This document shows, piece after piece, positions 24,968-32,638 of a DNA stretch of 64,000 nucleotides. The position numbers were made by a program, and so were the translations under genes. The DNA lies in contig JAFAYI010000036.1 of NCBI GenBank assembly GCA_019240475.1, positions 361,174 through 425,173 on the forward strand. Reading direction: 5' to 3'. Numbering within the stretch: position 1 is the first letter of the stretch; every line of letters starts with the position of its first letter. A model generated the notes under the pieces. The model did not search any database, was not told the DNA's origin, and was given only the letters and a program-made list of their open reading frames with translations. This stretch comes from Acidobacteriaceae bacterium. GTDB taxonomy: Bacteria; Acidobacteriota; Terriglobia; Bryobacterales; Bryobacteraceae.

Positions 24968-25924
24968 ATGCAAGGTGTTACACAAGCCGAGACGGCCTCA
25001 TCGCCCTCGGCAATCCGCCTCATCTATCACGGCCGCCTCGCGAACAATCTCTTCCAATACTGCTTCGCCCGCATTCTTTCTGAGGCTCTCCAAGCAACGC
25101 TGATCGCCGCTCCTGTTTCCGGCTTTCCAGGAACCGGAGGACATGACTTGCAGGATCGCCCGAGCACATATGACCGCCATATCAGGCTTGTTCAACCCTG
25201 GCGTGAGTCGAGGCTCCTTTTGGAAGAGGCCGGCGAAGCTCTTTTTACCACGTTTGAAAACCTGATTGCGACATTGAGGCAGCGAAGTAGAGGAAGTCTC
25301 ATCACAATCGATGGAATCGGCGCGTTTCTTAATATCCGGTTCTATGAGAACCATCGCGAACGGATGAGAGAAGAATGGCTGAAAATTCCTTCCCGGCGAG
25401 AGATGCACCCGCGAGATCTCACCGTGCATATCAGATCGGGCGACATTTGGTGGAATCCCGCGACGCAACCGCCGCACGCTTCTTATTGCGCGCTTCCATT
25501 TTCTTTCTATCGCGAAGTTATAACGTTGGAGAATTGGAGGCGCATCTATGTGGTTACCGAAGATCCGGCAGATCTAATGGCGATGAAACTCGCCCGTGAA
25601 TACGGCGCGGAGATTGTCTCCCATGATGTATTTCAGGATTTTTGCTTCTTACGCGAGAGTACGAACGTTGTCCTGGCGGTTAGCACATTTAGCTGGCTTG
25701 CAAGTTATCTTTCCAAGGCCGACAGGATCTATGTGCCGCTCGCGGGCCTGTTTCATTCCGGCGTGCGTCCCGATATCGATTTGCATGCGCGCGACCCAAG
25801 GTATCGATACATCACTATATCGCCTCGGGGCGCGTTTGGAGAACTATTTCAGGGAATCTACGCTCCAGGCGAGCCAGCTTGGTCCGGCTTGCCTCAATTA
25901 AGGCAACAGTTGCTGAATATGTGA
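24968..25924 (+). CDS. Alpha-1,2-fucosyltransferase-like glycosyltransferase (GT11-type)
   Basis: The N-terminal YHGRLANNLFQYCFARIL corresponds to the GGLGNQLFQYAFAR signature of alpha-1,2-fucosyltransferases. The central TVHIRSGD matches the HxRRxD GDP-fucose-binding motif, with Ser replacing the second Arg. The C-terminal STFSWLASYLSKADRIYVP matches the third motif. The remaining sequence is divergent, so the donor may not be GDP-fucose. Start at ATG 24968; a TTG at 24956 would overlap GT8. Same operon as GT8. Confidence 0.78.
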   Translation: MQGVTQAETASSPSAIRLIYHGRLANNLFQYCFARILSEALQATLIAAPVSGFPGTGGHDLQDRPSTYDRHIRLVQPWRESRLLLEEAGEALFTTFENLIATLRQRSRGSLITIDGIGAFLNIRFYENHRERMREEWLKIPSRREMHPRDLTVHIRSGDIWWNPATQPPHASYCALPFSFYREVITLENWRRIYVVTEDPADLMAMKLAREYGAEIVSHDVFQDFCFLRESTNVVLAVSTFSWLASYLSKADRIYVPLAGLFHSGVRPDIDLHARDPRYRYITISPRGAFGELFQGIYAPGEPAWSGLPQLRQQLLNM

Positions 25925-25954
25925 GAGGTTCCTCGCAAAGACGGTCAGTTACAC

Positions 25955-25960
25955 TATATT
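25955..25960 (+). promoter_or_regulatory. TATATT -10-like box before the FemAB-like gene
   Basis: TATATT (five of six) ends 6 nt before ATG at 25967, the same spacing as the GT8 box. No Shine-Dalgarno is evident in front of this ATG. Confidence 0.35.
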
Positions 25961-25966
25961 CCGGCA

Positions 25967-26974
25967 ATGTTATCCATCGTGACAGAAGAGCGCGAGTGGA
26001 ACGGAATCTATGCGGAGCTTGCTCACCCGAGCGTCTTCGCCACCTATCGATTCGTGCGCGCGGGCGCGCTAAACGAACCGCATGGCCGAGCTGAGCTTGC
26101 GGTGTGGCGGGACGGGTCCGGTCTTGTGGCGCATCCCTACATCCGGCGCGCCATTGTAGGAAGCGACGGTCTGGATGATCTCACCTGTGCCTGGGAGTTC
26201 GGGGGCTTCTGGATCGGCAAAGACGGCGAAGCAGGCAAGGATTCGATGCTCGATTTCGGGCGGGCTTTTGCCGAACGTTGTTCGGAGGAGCGCATCGTGA
26301 GCGAGACCGTACGGCTTCATCCGTTCGTACCCATCCCAAATGGCATCGGAGACGCCTATTATGTTCAGCTTCATTCGAGCCACGTCGTCTCGTTTCTAAA
26401 TCGCCCATTCGAGGAGGTATGGAACGACTATCGGCCCTCGCTTCGCAATAAGCTCCGGCAGGCGTGTAGCTACGGACTGATCGCGGCGCCATCGCGGGAC
26501 TTCGATACATTTGTTCGAACCTATCACCACAATCTCGATCGCCTGCGCGCGTCGCCTTTTTATTACTTCCCGCGTGCATTTTTCGATGCGGCGGCGCCCA
26601 TGCTTGAGCTGATCTTCATTTTCGACCGTGAAAACCGGCTGTGTGGAACGCACTGCTATCTGGACGATGGCGACGTCCGCTTCGCGTTCCTGTGTCACGG
26701 GGTCCCGGAAACGCTACATTTGCGCCCGAACGATTTCGGTTACGACGCCGCGATGCGCGAGGCCCATCGGCTTGGTCGGCGCGTTTTCCACTTCGGCGGC
26801 GGCGGCGATTCACTTACTGCCTATAAACGAAACTTCTCCAGGCGGGGCGTACCTTTTCATATAGCGCGATGTGTATTTCGTCCTGACTTATATGCCGATC
26901 TCTGCGCTGCAAAAGGTCAGTCTTGTGAGCCTGATCTCACCGGAAACACTCGCTTCCCGGCGTATCGGTTCTAA
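25967..26974 (+). CDS. FemAB/GNAT-like acyl- or aminoacyltransferase
   Basis: The C-terminal half resembles the FemAB/BioF2-type GNAT fold: SLRNKLRQACSYGLI (about residue 160), a long helix with FVRTYHHNLDRLRASPFYYF, IFIFDRENRLCGTHCYLDDG, and LGRRVFHFGGGGDSLTAYKRNFSRRG. Such proteins add amino acids or acyl groups to peptidoglycan, lipids or sugar amines. The N-terminal half is more divergent. Set among sugar-modifying genes, it could acylate the amino sugar made by the DegT aminotransferase; this is inference from position. Confidence 0.75.
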   Translation: MLSIVTEEREWNGIYAELAHPSVFATYRFVRAGALNEPHGRAELAVWRDGSGLVAHPYIRRAIVGSDGLDDLTCAWEFGGFWIGKDGEAGKDSMLDFGRAFAERCSEERIVSETVRLHPFVPIPNGIGDAYYVQLHSSHVVSFLNRPFEEVWNDYRPSLRNKLRQACSYGLIAAPSRDFDTFVRTYHHNLDRLRASPFYYFPRAFFDAAAPMLELIFIFDRENRLCGTHCYLDDGDVRFAFLCHGVPETLHLRPNDFGYDAAMREAHRLGRRVFHFGGGGDSLTAYKRNFSRRGVPFHIARCVFRPDLYADLCAAKGQSCEPDLTGNTRFPAYRF

Positions 26975-27072
26975 ACTGTGGCGAACGCCTGGGTTCTTCC
27001 CGCAAACGCGGTGTTATCGTTAATCGAAGATTGCGGCTCTGACACATTGACTGAATGAAGGATAAAGTCTAA

Positions 27073-27918
27073 ATGCGTATATTGATTACAGGGGCGAGCG
27101 GATTTGTAGGTCGATCCTTAGCTGCGCGCTTGCGCGAGCAACACGATGTCGTCGGCTTCGACATTCGCCCTCCGGCTATTGAGGTGCCGAGCGTAATTGG
27201 GCGCTTGGATGCTCCGCAAGATCTGGATCAGCTCGATCAGTATGCATTCGACGCCGTCGTGCACCTGGCGGGTGTTACCGGAGGTTGCAGCGAGCGGGAC
27301 GGCATGCTCATTAATGTCGAAGGCGCCCGTGCGCTGATGCGATATCTCGTGGATCGCGGATGCAAGAAGTTCGTTCTGGCCAGCTCGACCGCTGTCGTGG
27401 GCTCCCAAAATCTCCGTTTTCGTCCCTCCAACCTGCCGTTTTCGGACGAGGCCCCATGCCATGATCGAGACGGCTATGGATTCAGCAAGTACTTGATGGA
27501 GCAGGTCGCGTATTATTATCACCGGCAATGCGAAGACATCGATGTCATAGCGCTGCGGCCGGCCTCCATTCACGCCGATGGAGCGCTTCCTGCTCTGCGC
27601 CAAGTGGGTCCGCTATGCGAATGGGCCATAGGGAAAATTACAATCATCGCCCTAAGCGATGCGATTGAGGCTTTCACGCTTGCAACCGAAGCTCCTCTCA
27701 AACCGGGCGTCCGAGTCATGAATCTCGCGCCGCCGCAGGCCTGGGTAAGAGACCCCGTAGCTGACATACTACGAAACTGGTATGGCAACGACGTGGACAC
27801 CAGTTACTTCGAACAGCCGGGGCGCGAGCGAGCGTCATTGTATGATGTTCGAAAGATCGAGCGGGAACTCGGGTTCGTCGCGCGCGTATGCCCGCGGCCA
27901 ACGGACTGCGCTGTTTGA
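27073..27918 (+). CDS. NAD-dependent epimerase/dehydratase (extended SDR)
   Basis: Nucleotide-sugar-modifying enzyme. Rossmann motif ITGASGFVG at residues 5-13, VHLAGVTGG near residue 75, catalytic Ser in LASSTAVVG and Tyr/Lys in YGFSKYLMEQ near residue 138. 281 residues is short for the family but complete. AAGGA lies 8 nt before the ATG. It precedes the DegT aminotransferase by 38 bp, as expected for epimerase or reductase plus transaminase in amino-sugar synthesis. A frame-overlapping run of coding potential after its stop is not seen. Confidence 0.85.
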   Translation: MRILITGASGFVGRSLAARLREQHDVVGFDIRPPAIEVPSVIGRLDAPQDLDQLDQYAFDAVVHLAGVTGGCSERDGMLINVEGARALMRYLVDRGCKKFVLASSTAVVGSQNLRFRPSNLPFSDEAPCHDRDGYGFSKYLMEQVAYYYHRQCEDIDVIALRPASIHADGALPALRQVGPLCEWAIGKITIIALSDAIEAFTLATEAPLKPGVRVMNLAPPQAWVRDPVADILRNWYGNDVDTSYFEQPGRERASLYDVRKIERELGFVARVCPRPTDCAV

Positions 27919-27956
27919 AGCAGTAAGTCGCTTGCGGCGCATTCTGAGAGACATAT

Positions 27957-29237
27957 ATGCCTGAACTTGCTCTGTTAGGCGGCAGCCCCATTCGAACAAC
28001 ACCGTTTTCGCCTTGGCCGATCTTCGATGATTGCGAGCGCGGCAAAGTGCGCGACGTGCTTGAAAGCGGTAAGTGGGGCCACCTCATGTCCCCAGCCGAC
28101 AAAGTCACCGAACTGGAGCGGGTGTTCGCCGAATATTACGGCGTAAAGTATGCGATCGCTGTTTCGAGCGGCTCTGTTGCGCTTGAGGCTGCCCTGCGCA
28201 CCGCGCGCGTAACTGAAGGCGATGAGGTGATCACGACTCCTACGACATGGGTTGCGCCCGCGCTCGCGGCAGTGATGGTCGGAGCGGACCCCGCGTTTGT
28301 CGATATCCGCGACGACAGCTACTGCATCGACCCCGCGCTCATCGAAGCTGCTATCACTCCGCGTACTAAAGCGATCGTCCCAGTCCACTTGGGCGGCTAT
28401 TTGTGCGACATGCGCGCCATCGTGTCTATCGCGAAGCGGCACAACTTGACGGTAATCGAAGATTGCGCGCAGGCGCATGGGTCGCGATATGAATCGTCTC
28501 TGGCGGGCACGTTCGGCGACTTCGGCTGTTTTAGTTTCGAAGCGACCAAGCTTATGACCTCCGGCGAGGGCGGAATGGTCATCACTAACAACGATGACTT
28601 CGCCGAGTATCTGTATTGTTTTACTCACGCCGGAGTCCAGTACGCCAATCGCGGCTCAGGATACCCCAAAGGGCGAATCGCCGGGTGGAATATGCGGATA
28701 ACCGAGTTTCAAGCCGTGCTGCTGATGTGTCAGCTCTCCCGGCTCGAAGAACACAGGGAGCGAAGATCGGAAAACGCCGTGTATCTCGGCCAGCAACTGA
28801 AGGAAATACCCGGTATCGCGCCCTTGCCACACTGCCCCGGCCAAAACTTCTATTCGTACATGTTCAAGTTCGATTCGAATCTTTTCTCCGGGGCGCCCGT
28901 GCAGGCCTTTCGGGCGGCGCTGCGCGCGGAAGGCATACCGTGCTACTCCTCCGCGTCCCACCAGTTCCCTGTGTACCGCTCCCACGTGTTCCTTTCCCCT
29001 CGCCTCGATTACAGTAATACCTATTGCCCCGTGGCCGAGCGTGCCTTCGAATCCGAAGCGGTTGGGTTGCAAGCAACTTGGACGCTTCTCGGCAGCCGGC
29101 ACGATATGGATGATGTCGTCGCAGCCGTCAAGAAGATACACAGCCACTCGGTTGAATTGAGGCAAGTTTCCGTTGCTTCGGCCGGGCCGGGAAGCCGTCC
29201 AGCCGACCCCGGCAACAGATCGGCGCTGTCACGCTGA
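27957..29237 (+). CDS. DegT/DnrJ/EryC1/StrS-family sugar aminotransferase
   Basis: PLP enzyme that transaminates a keto-sugar nucleotide (or, in the AHBA branch, makes aminoshikimate-type rings). It has a SGSVALEAAL cofactor loop, PTTWVAPALA, VIEDCAQAHGS with the PLP-contacting Asp169, and the Schiff-base Lys198 in SFEATKLMTSGEGG. The C-terminal segment has the family's YMFKFD. The opening LALLGGSPIRTTPFSPWP is as in StrS/AHBA-synthase-like proteins. GAGAG just before the ATG. It overlaps the convergent epimerase by 9 bp. The last 30 residues are a low-complexity tail. Confidence 0.92.
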   Translation: MPELALLGGSPIRTTPFSPWPIFDDCERGKVRDVLESGKWGHLMSPADKVTELERVFAEYYGVKYAIAVSSGSVALEAALRTARVTEGDEVITTPTTWVAPALAAVMVGADPAFVDIRDDSYCIDPALIEAAITPRTKAIVPVHLGGYLCDMRAIVSIAKRHNLTVIEDCAQAHGSRYESSLAGTFGDFGCFSFEATKLMTSGEGGMVITNNDDFAEYLYCFTHAGVQYANRGSGYPKGRIAGWNMRITEFQAVLLMCQLSRLEEHRERRSENAVYLGQQLKEIPGIAPLPHCPGQNFYSYMFKFDSNLFSGAPVQAFRAALRAEGIPCYSSASHQFPVYRSHVFLSPRLDYSNTYCPVAERAFESEAVGLQATWTLLGSRHDMDDVVAAVKKIHSHSVELRQVSVASAGPGSRPADPGNRSALSR

Positions 29238-30188
29238 CTCGTTGCTGCTTCGCATCCACTCGGCGAAATGCTCAATGCCGTCATGAAATGTTGTCTTAGG
29301 AGCGTACCCTAACAGCTCTCTTGCTTTGCGAATATCGGCGCAAGTATGTGGAACATCGCCGGGTTGCGCTGGCAGGTGCTCGATTCGCGCTTCGAGCTGC
29401 AGCGCGGATTCGAGAGCGCCGATCATTTCTAGGATGGAGATCGACCGGCGGTTGCCGACGTTTATCACTTCGAAACGACTCTGGCGGTAATCGATCGCGG
29501 CTCGAATTGCTTCGACAACGTCGTCAACATAGGTATAGTCGCGACTGCTGCCGCCATCTCCAAAAACCGGAATCCACTCTCTCTTCAGAATCAATGCCGC
29601 GCATTTTCTGATCGCAAGATCGGGGCGTTGACGCGGCCCATACACCGTGAATAATCGCAAAGCAAGGAACCGGATACCATGTAAGTGGGAATACGCGTGC
29701 CCCAGAAGTTCTCCACCCGCCTTGGTAGATGCGTACGGACTTATCGGCTGAAGGTCGTGATCGTTCTCGGACCATGGAATACGGGGGTTTATACCGTATA
29801 CGCTGCTGCTCGAAGCGAAGACGAACTGCTCAATGCCTGCTCTTCGAGCGAATTCAAGCAATACTTGCGTGCCAGTCGTATTTACGTGCTGGTAAGCCAG
29901 AGGATCGGTTATAGACGGACGAACGCCACACTTTGCCGCCAAATGGATAATAGCGTCGAACCTGCTGCCCAAGAGCTGCTCAAAGCTCGACACGTCGGTT
30001 ATATCGGCTTCGATGAAGTGGAACTTAGAATCGTCTAATAAGGAGGCAAGGTTCGCTTCTTTCATGGAGCGCGGGTAAAATGAGTCGAAGTTATCGATTC
30101 CAGTAACTTCGATTCCTTCGCTTACTAACGAAGCGCTCACATGGCATCCGATAAAGCCGGCAGCTCCCGTCACAAGACAGCGCTTCAA
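29229..30188 (-). CDS. NAD-dependent nucleotide-sugar epimerase, UDP-glucuronate 4-epimerase-like
   Basis: Extended SDR. It begins LKRCLVTGAAGFIGCHVS, exactly the usual family N-terminus, so I start it at the TTG at 30188, which has GGAGG (30199-30203) 10 nt upstream; the frame stays open to 30272. IHLAAKCGVRPSITDP, FASSSSVYG and YASTKAGGE carry the catalytic Ser, Tyr and Lys. LRLFTVYGPRQRPD and the IDNFDSFYPRSMKE loop favour the UDP-GlcA/GalA 4-epimerase group. It would supply UDP-galacturonate. It is divergent from the AsnB-like gene. Confidence 0.87.
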   Translation of the reverse strand: MKRCLVTGAAGFIGCHVSASLVSEGIEVTGIDNFDSFYPRSMKEANLASLLDDSKFHFIEADITDVSSFEQLLGSRFDAIIHLAAKCGVRPSITDPLAYQHVNTTGTQVLLEFARRAGIEQFVFASSSSVYGINPRIPWSENDHDLQPISPYASTKAGGELLGHAYSHLHGIRFLALRLFTVYGPRQRPDLAIRKCAALILKREWIPVFGDGGSSRDYTYVDDVVEAIRAAIDYRQSRFEVINVGNRRSISILEMIGALESALQLEARIEHLPAQPGDVPHTCADIRKARELLGYAPKTTFHDGIEHFAEWMRSSNESA

Positions 30189-30262
30189 TTCTTCAACGCC
30201 TCCACGCTCGCAACTTAACGCGATCGATGCTTGCAAATCATAACACGGCCCAGTGTGGGAAC

Positions 30263-30279
30263 AATCGCGCAATGCGATT
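30263..30279. other. Small inverted repeat in the epimerase/asnB-like divergent gap
   Basis: AATCGC and GCGATT are separated by 5 nt. The gap from 30189 to 30369 also has a TATATATA at 30313-30320. Both could belong to a shared divergent control region; evidence is slim. Confidence 0.3.
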
Positions 30280-30369
30280 CAGTTCCTCGGGGTTAGCGGC
30301 TGATCGGGTAACCTATATATACGATGCGCTCGGATCTCAACAGGAGCATGAGACGCGCTGACCGCTGCT

Positions 30370-31590
30370 ATGTGCGGATTTATTGCAAGCCGTAGGCCGG
30401 TTTCAAACGCAAAGATCAGATTGAGAGGACCGGACGCAACCGTTGCGTTCAAGCGAGACGGCTACACATTCATTCACAACCTGCTCTCCATTACGGGTAC
30501 GTTCACCCCACAGCCGTTTATCGATGAGGAGATCGTATGCGTATACAACGGTGAGATCTACAACCATCCGTATGTAGGGTCCGATGGCGAGGCCCTCATC
30601 CCGCTGTACAAACAATACGGGGAGGAGTTCGTTCGCCGCCTCGATGGCGAATTCGCGATCGCTCTATTCGATTTTGCGACTCAAACAGCGATCTTCTCAA
30701 CAGATGCTTTCCGTAGTAAGCCCATTTGGGTGAATGAGTACGGGGCGGCAAGTTATCGGAGCGGCATTGGAGCAGGCGCTCCGCTTCCGCCCAACACGGC
30801 TGTGGTTCGGTGCCTTAAAACTGGCTGCCAGAAGACGTTTCAGATCCACGGCTTTCAGTTCGATCATCAGCACAAAGACCATTACACAGATTGGATAAAT
30901 GCCTTCGAAGCTGCCGTCCGGAAGCGCGGCGCAAACAACAGCTTCATCGGTCTTTCAAGCGGATACGATAGCGGCGCCATCGATTGCGCCCTGACTCGCT
31001 GTGGTTTTCAGCACCGCCGATACTCCATTGCTGGCGTGGAAGACATGGAAATACTTCGCTTAAGAAACTCCATACTGGCGTTTGGGCCAGCCGAATACGC
31101 AGCGGAAGAAACCTATATACAGGAATGCGTTGAGCCGTTCGAATATTCTATATTTGGCCGGAGCCAATGCATCACCGAAGAAAGCGCGGCAATCGGACTC
31201 GGCTACTTGTGCCGTCTCGCCCAGCGGGAATGCCGTCGCATTTATCTCTCCGGTCAAGGCGCCGACGAGATTCTCGCCGACTACGCTTTGATGCCGCACC
31301 AAAGCGAATTCAAGGGAAGATTTCCGGATCGCTTGACTGTCTGGCGCAATTTTTATCACGAATGCCAGGAGGCGTATCTCGCGAAGGAAGAGCACGTCGC
31401 CGGCGCCTATGGCATCGAGGCTCGTTATCCATTCCTGGACGCCCAAGTTGTGCAAGAGTTCCTCTGGCTGAAACCCGAGCTGAAGAACGCCGCCTACAAG
31501 GCTCCGCTACATGCCTACTTGACGATGCACGACTATCCCTTCAGGCCGAAAACCAAAAGAGGCTTCGAGCCGGACTATGGCGTCATATGA
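30370..31590 (+). CDS. Asparagine synthase-like glutamine amidotransferase
   Basis: The N-terminus is a class II glutamine amidotransferase domain with nucleophile Cys2 (MCGFIASRR) and CVYNGEIYNH near residue 57. The synthetase half has a modified PP-loop, GLSSGYDSGA near residue 195, in place of SGGxDS, and YLSGQGADEILADY. At 406 residues it is about 100-200 shorter than AsnB because the C-terminal region is reduced. Such short forms in polysaccharide loci amidate uronic acids. The divergent UDP-uronate epimerase supports that reading. Its stop is 13 bp from the convergent NHL gene. Confidence 0.85.
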   Translation: MCGFIASRRPVSNAKIRLRGPDATVAFKRDGYTFIHNLLSITGTFTPQPFIDEEIVCVYNGEIYNHPYVGSDGEALIPLYKQYGEEFVRRLDGEFAIALFDFATQTAIFSTDAFRSKPIWVNEYGAASYRSGIGAGAPLPPNTAVVRCLKTGCQKTFQIHGFQFDHQHKDHYTDWINAFEAAVRKRGANNSFIGLSSGYDSGAIDCALTRCGFQHRRYSIAGVEDMEILRLRNSILAFGPAEYAAEETYIQECVEPFEYSIFGRSQCITEESAAIGLGYLCRLAQRECRRIYLSGQGADEILADYALMPHQSEFKGRFPDRLTVWRNFYHECQEAYLAKEEHVAGAYGIEARYPFLDAQVVQEFLWLKPELKNAAYKAPLHAYLTMHDYPFRPKTKRGFEPDYGVI

Positions 31591-31603
31591 CGGAATTCAC
31601 CCG

Positions 31604-32638
31604 CTACACGCGACGCAGTTTGCTAACTCTTCCGACTTCTACCCACTCCACAATGAAGATGTTTCCGTGGCGGTCGAAGCAACCGCCATGCGGGCAAACG
31701 AACTTGCCGGGACGGAACGCGCTTCGGTCCTCGGTGCGAAGCTTATTCCAATCGTTTACGCTGGAATCGTCGCCCAGGTGTTCGATGACGCGGTTTTGAG
31801 CATCCATTAGTGTCACGCGCGCGCCTAGATCTGGCACGACCGTTTCACCTCGTTCATTGAACGCGAAGGTGCAAGGCAGATTCGTGCCGTCGATGAAGGA
31901 GAGGTGCTGGCCGTCTAAATCGAAGGTCTGAATGCGATGGTTGGCGCGGTCGGCGACCATCAGAATAGGTTGTGAACCGCGAGTGTCTAGCACGATGCCG
32001 TGCGGGCAATCCAGTTGTCCGGGCGCGCTGCCCTTGCCGCCGAACGTCTTGACGAACTTGCCCTCCGGCGTGTACACATTGACGTAGCTCGAACCGTAGC
32101 CGTCACCCACGTAGATGTCGCCGTTCGGTGCGACCGCCAGGTTCGTCGGGCTGTACTTCTTCTTGGAACCGTCGGGGTTCGGCTGGTAAGCATTCGACTC
32201 GTCCGGGTAACCGAGGGTCAACACATGCTCGCCGGCGAGCGTTGTCTTTACCACCAGTCCTCGCTTAATGTCGCAAAGGTACAAGAATTCCTGCGACCCT
32301 TCCTTGCGAATGAGGAGGCCGTGGGCGCCGCCCTTAAAATCCGGGCCCCAGCTCTTGATGAACTTGCCTTTGTGATCGAAGATGACCATGGCGTCGCTGC
32401 TCTCGCTCGCGGCATTCACCGTGTGGTGAATGTAGATGTGGCCTTGCGAGTCCTCGCAAACACCATGGGTGTTTCCATATTTAATGTCAGCCGGAAGTCG
32501 GCCCCAGTCGTGAGTAACTTCAAACACGTGGTCGCCTGATCCTACAACCGGCTTGCGAGCGCCGCCTTTGTCCGTGGCGCCCAAAATCAGCGGAGCGCCG
32601 GCCCCTACTGCAAACAGAAAATCACGCCGCTTCGTCAT
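31604..32638 (-). CDS. Exported NHL-repeat (six-bladed beta-propeller) protein
   Basis: The N-terminus KRRDFLFAVGAGAPLILGA looks like a twin-arginine signal, so the protein is exported folded. The rest is NHL-type repeats (SPTNLAVAPNGDIYVGDGYGS, GQLDCPHGIVLDTRG, HRIQTFDLDGQHL, KFVCPHGGCFDRHGNIFIVEW) giving a propeller. This type often resembles peptidylglycine-monooxygenase-like lyase propellers. Its ATG overlaps the DUF1501 stop by 4 bp, so it is the last gene of the cytochrome-DUF1501-NHL operon. Confidence 0.87.
   Translation of the reverse strand: MTKRRDFLFAVGAGAPLILGATDKGGARKPVVGSGDHVFEVTHDWGRLPADIKYGNTHGVCEDSQGHIYIHHTVNAASESSDAMVIFDHKGKFIKSWGPDFKGGAHGLLIRKEGSQEFLYLCDIKRGLVVKTTLAGEHVLTLGYPDESNAYQPNPDGSKKKYSPTNLAVAPNGDIYVGDGYGSSYVNVYTPEGKFVKTFGGKGSAPGQLDCPHGIVLDTRGSQPILMVADRANHRIQTFDLDGQHLSFIDGTNLPCTFAFNERGETVVPDLGARVTLMDAQNRVIEHLGDDSSVNDWNKLRTEDRSAFRPGKFVCPHGGCFDRHGNIFIVEWVEVGRVSKLRRV

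Noticed and set aside
26978..27058. 26-codon frame from GTG between the FemAB-like and epimerase genes
   Set aside because: No ribosome site and a length expected by chance in a 98-bp gap; its stop lies just before the epimerase Shine-Dalgarno, which could be coincidence.
30272..30361. 29-codon frame just before the AsnB-like gene, including YIYDALG
   Set aside because: No Shine-Dalgarno, no leader-core pattern of a lasso precursor, and the AsnB-like gene has no lasso protease or leader-binding partner.
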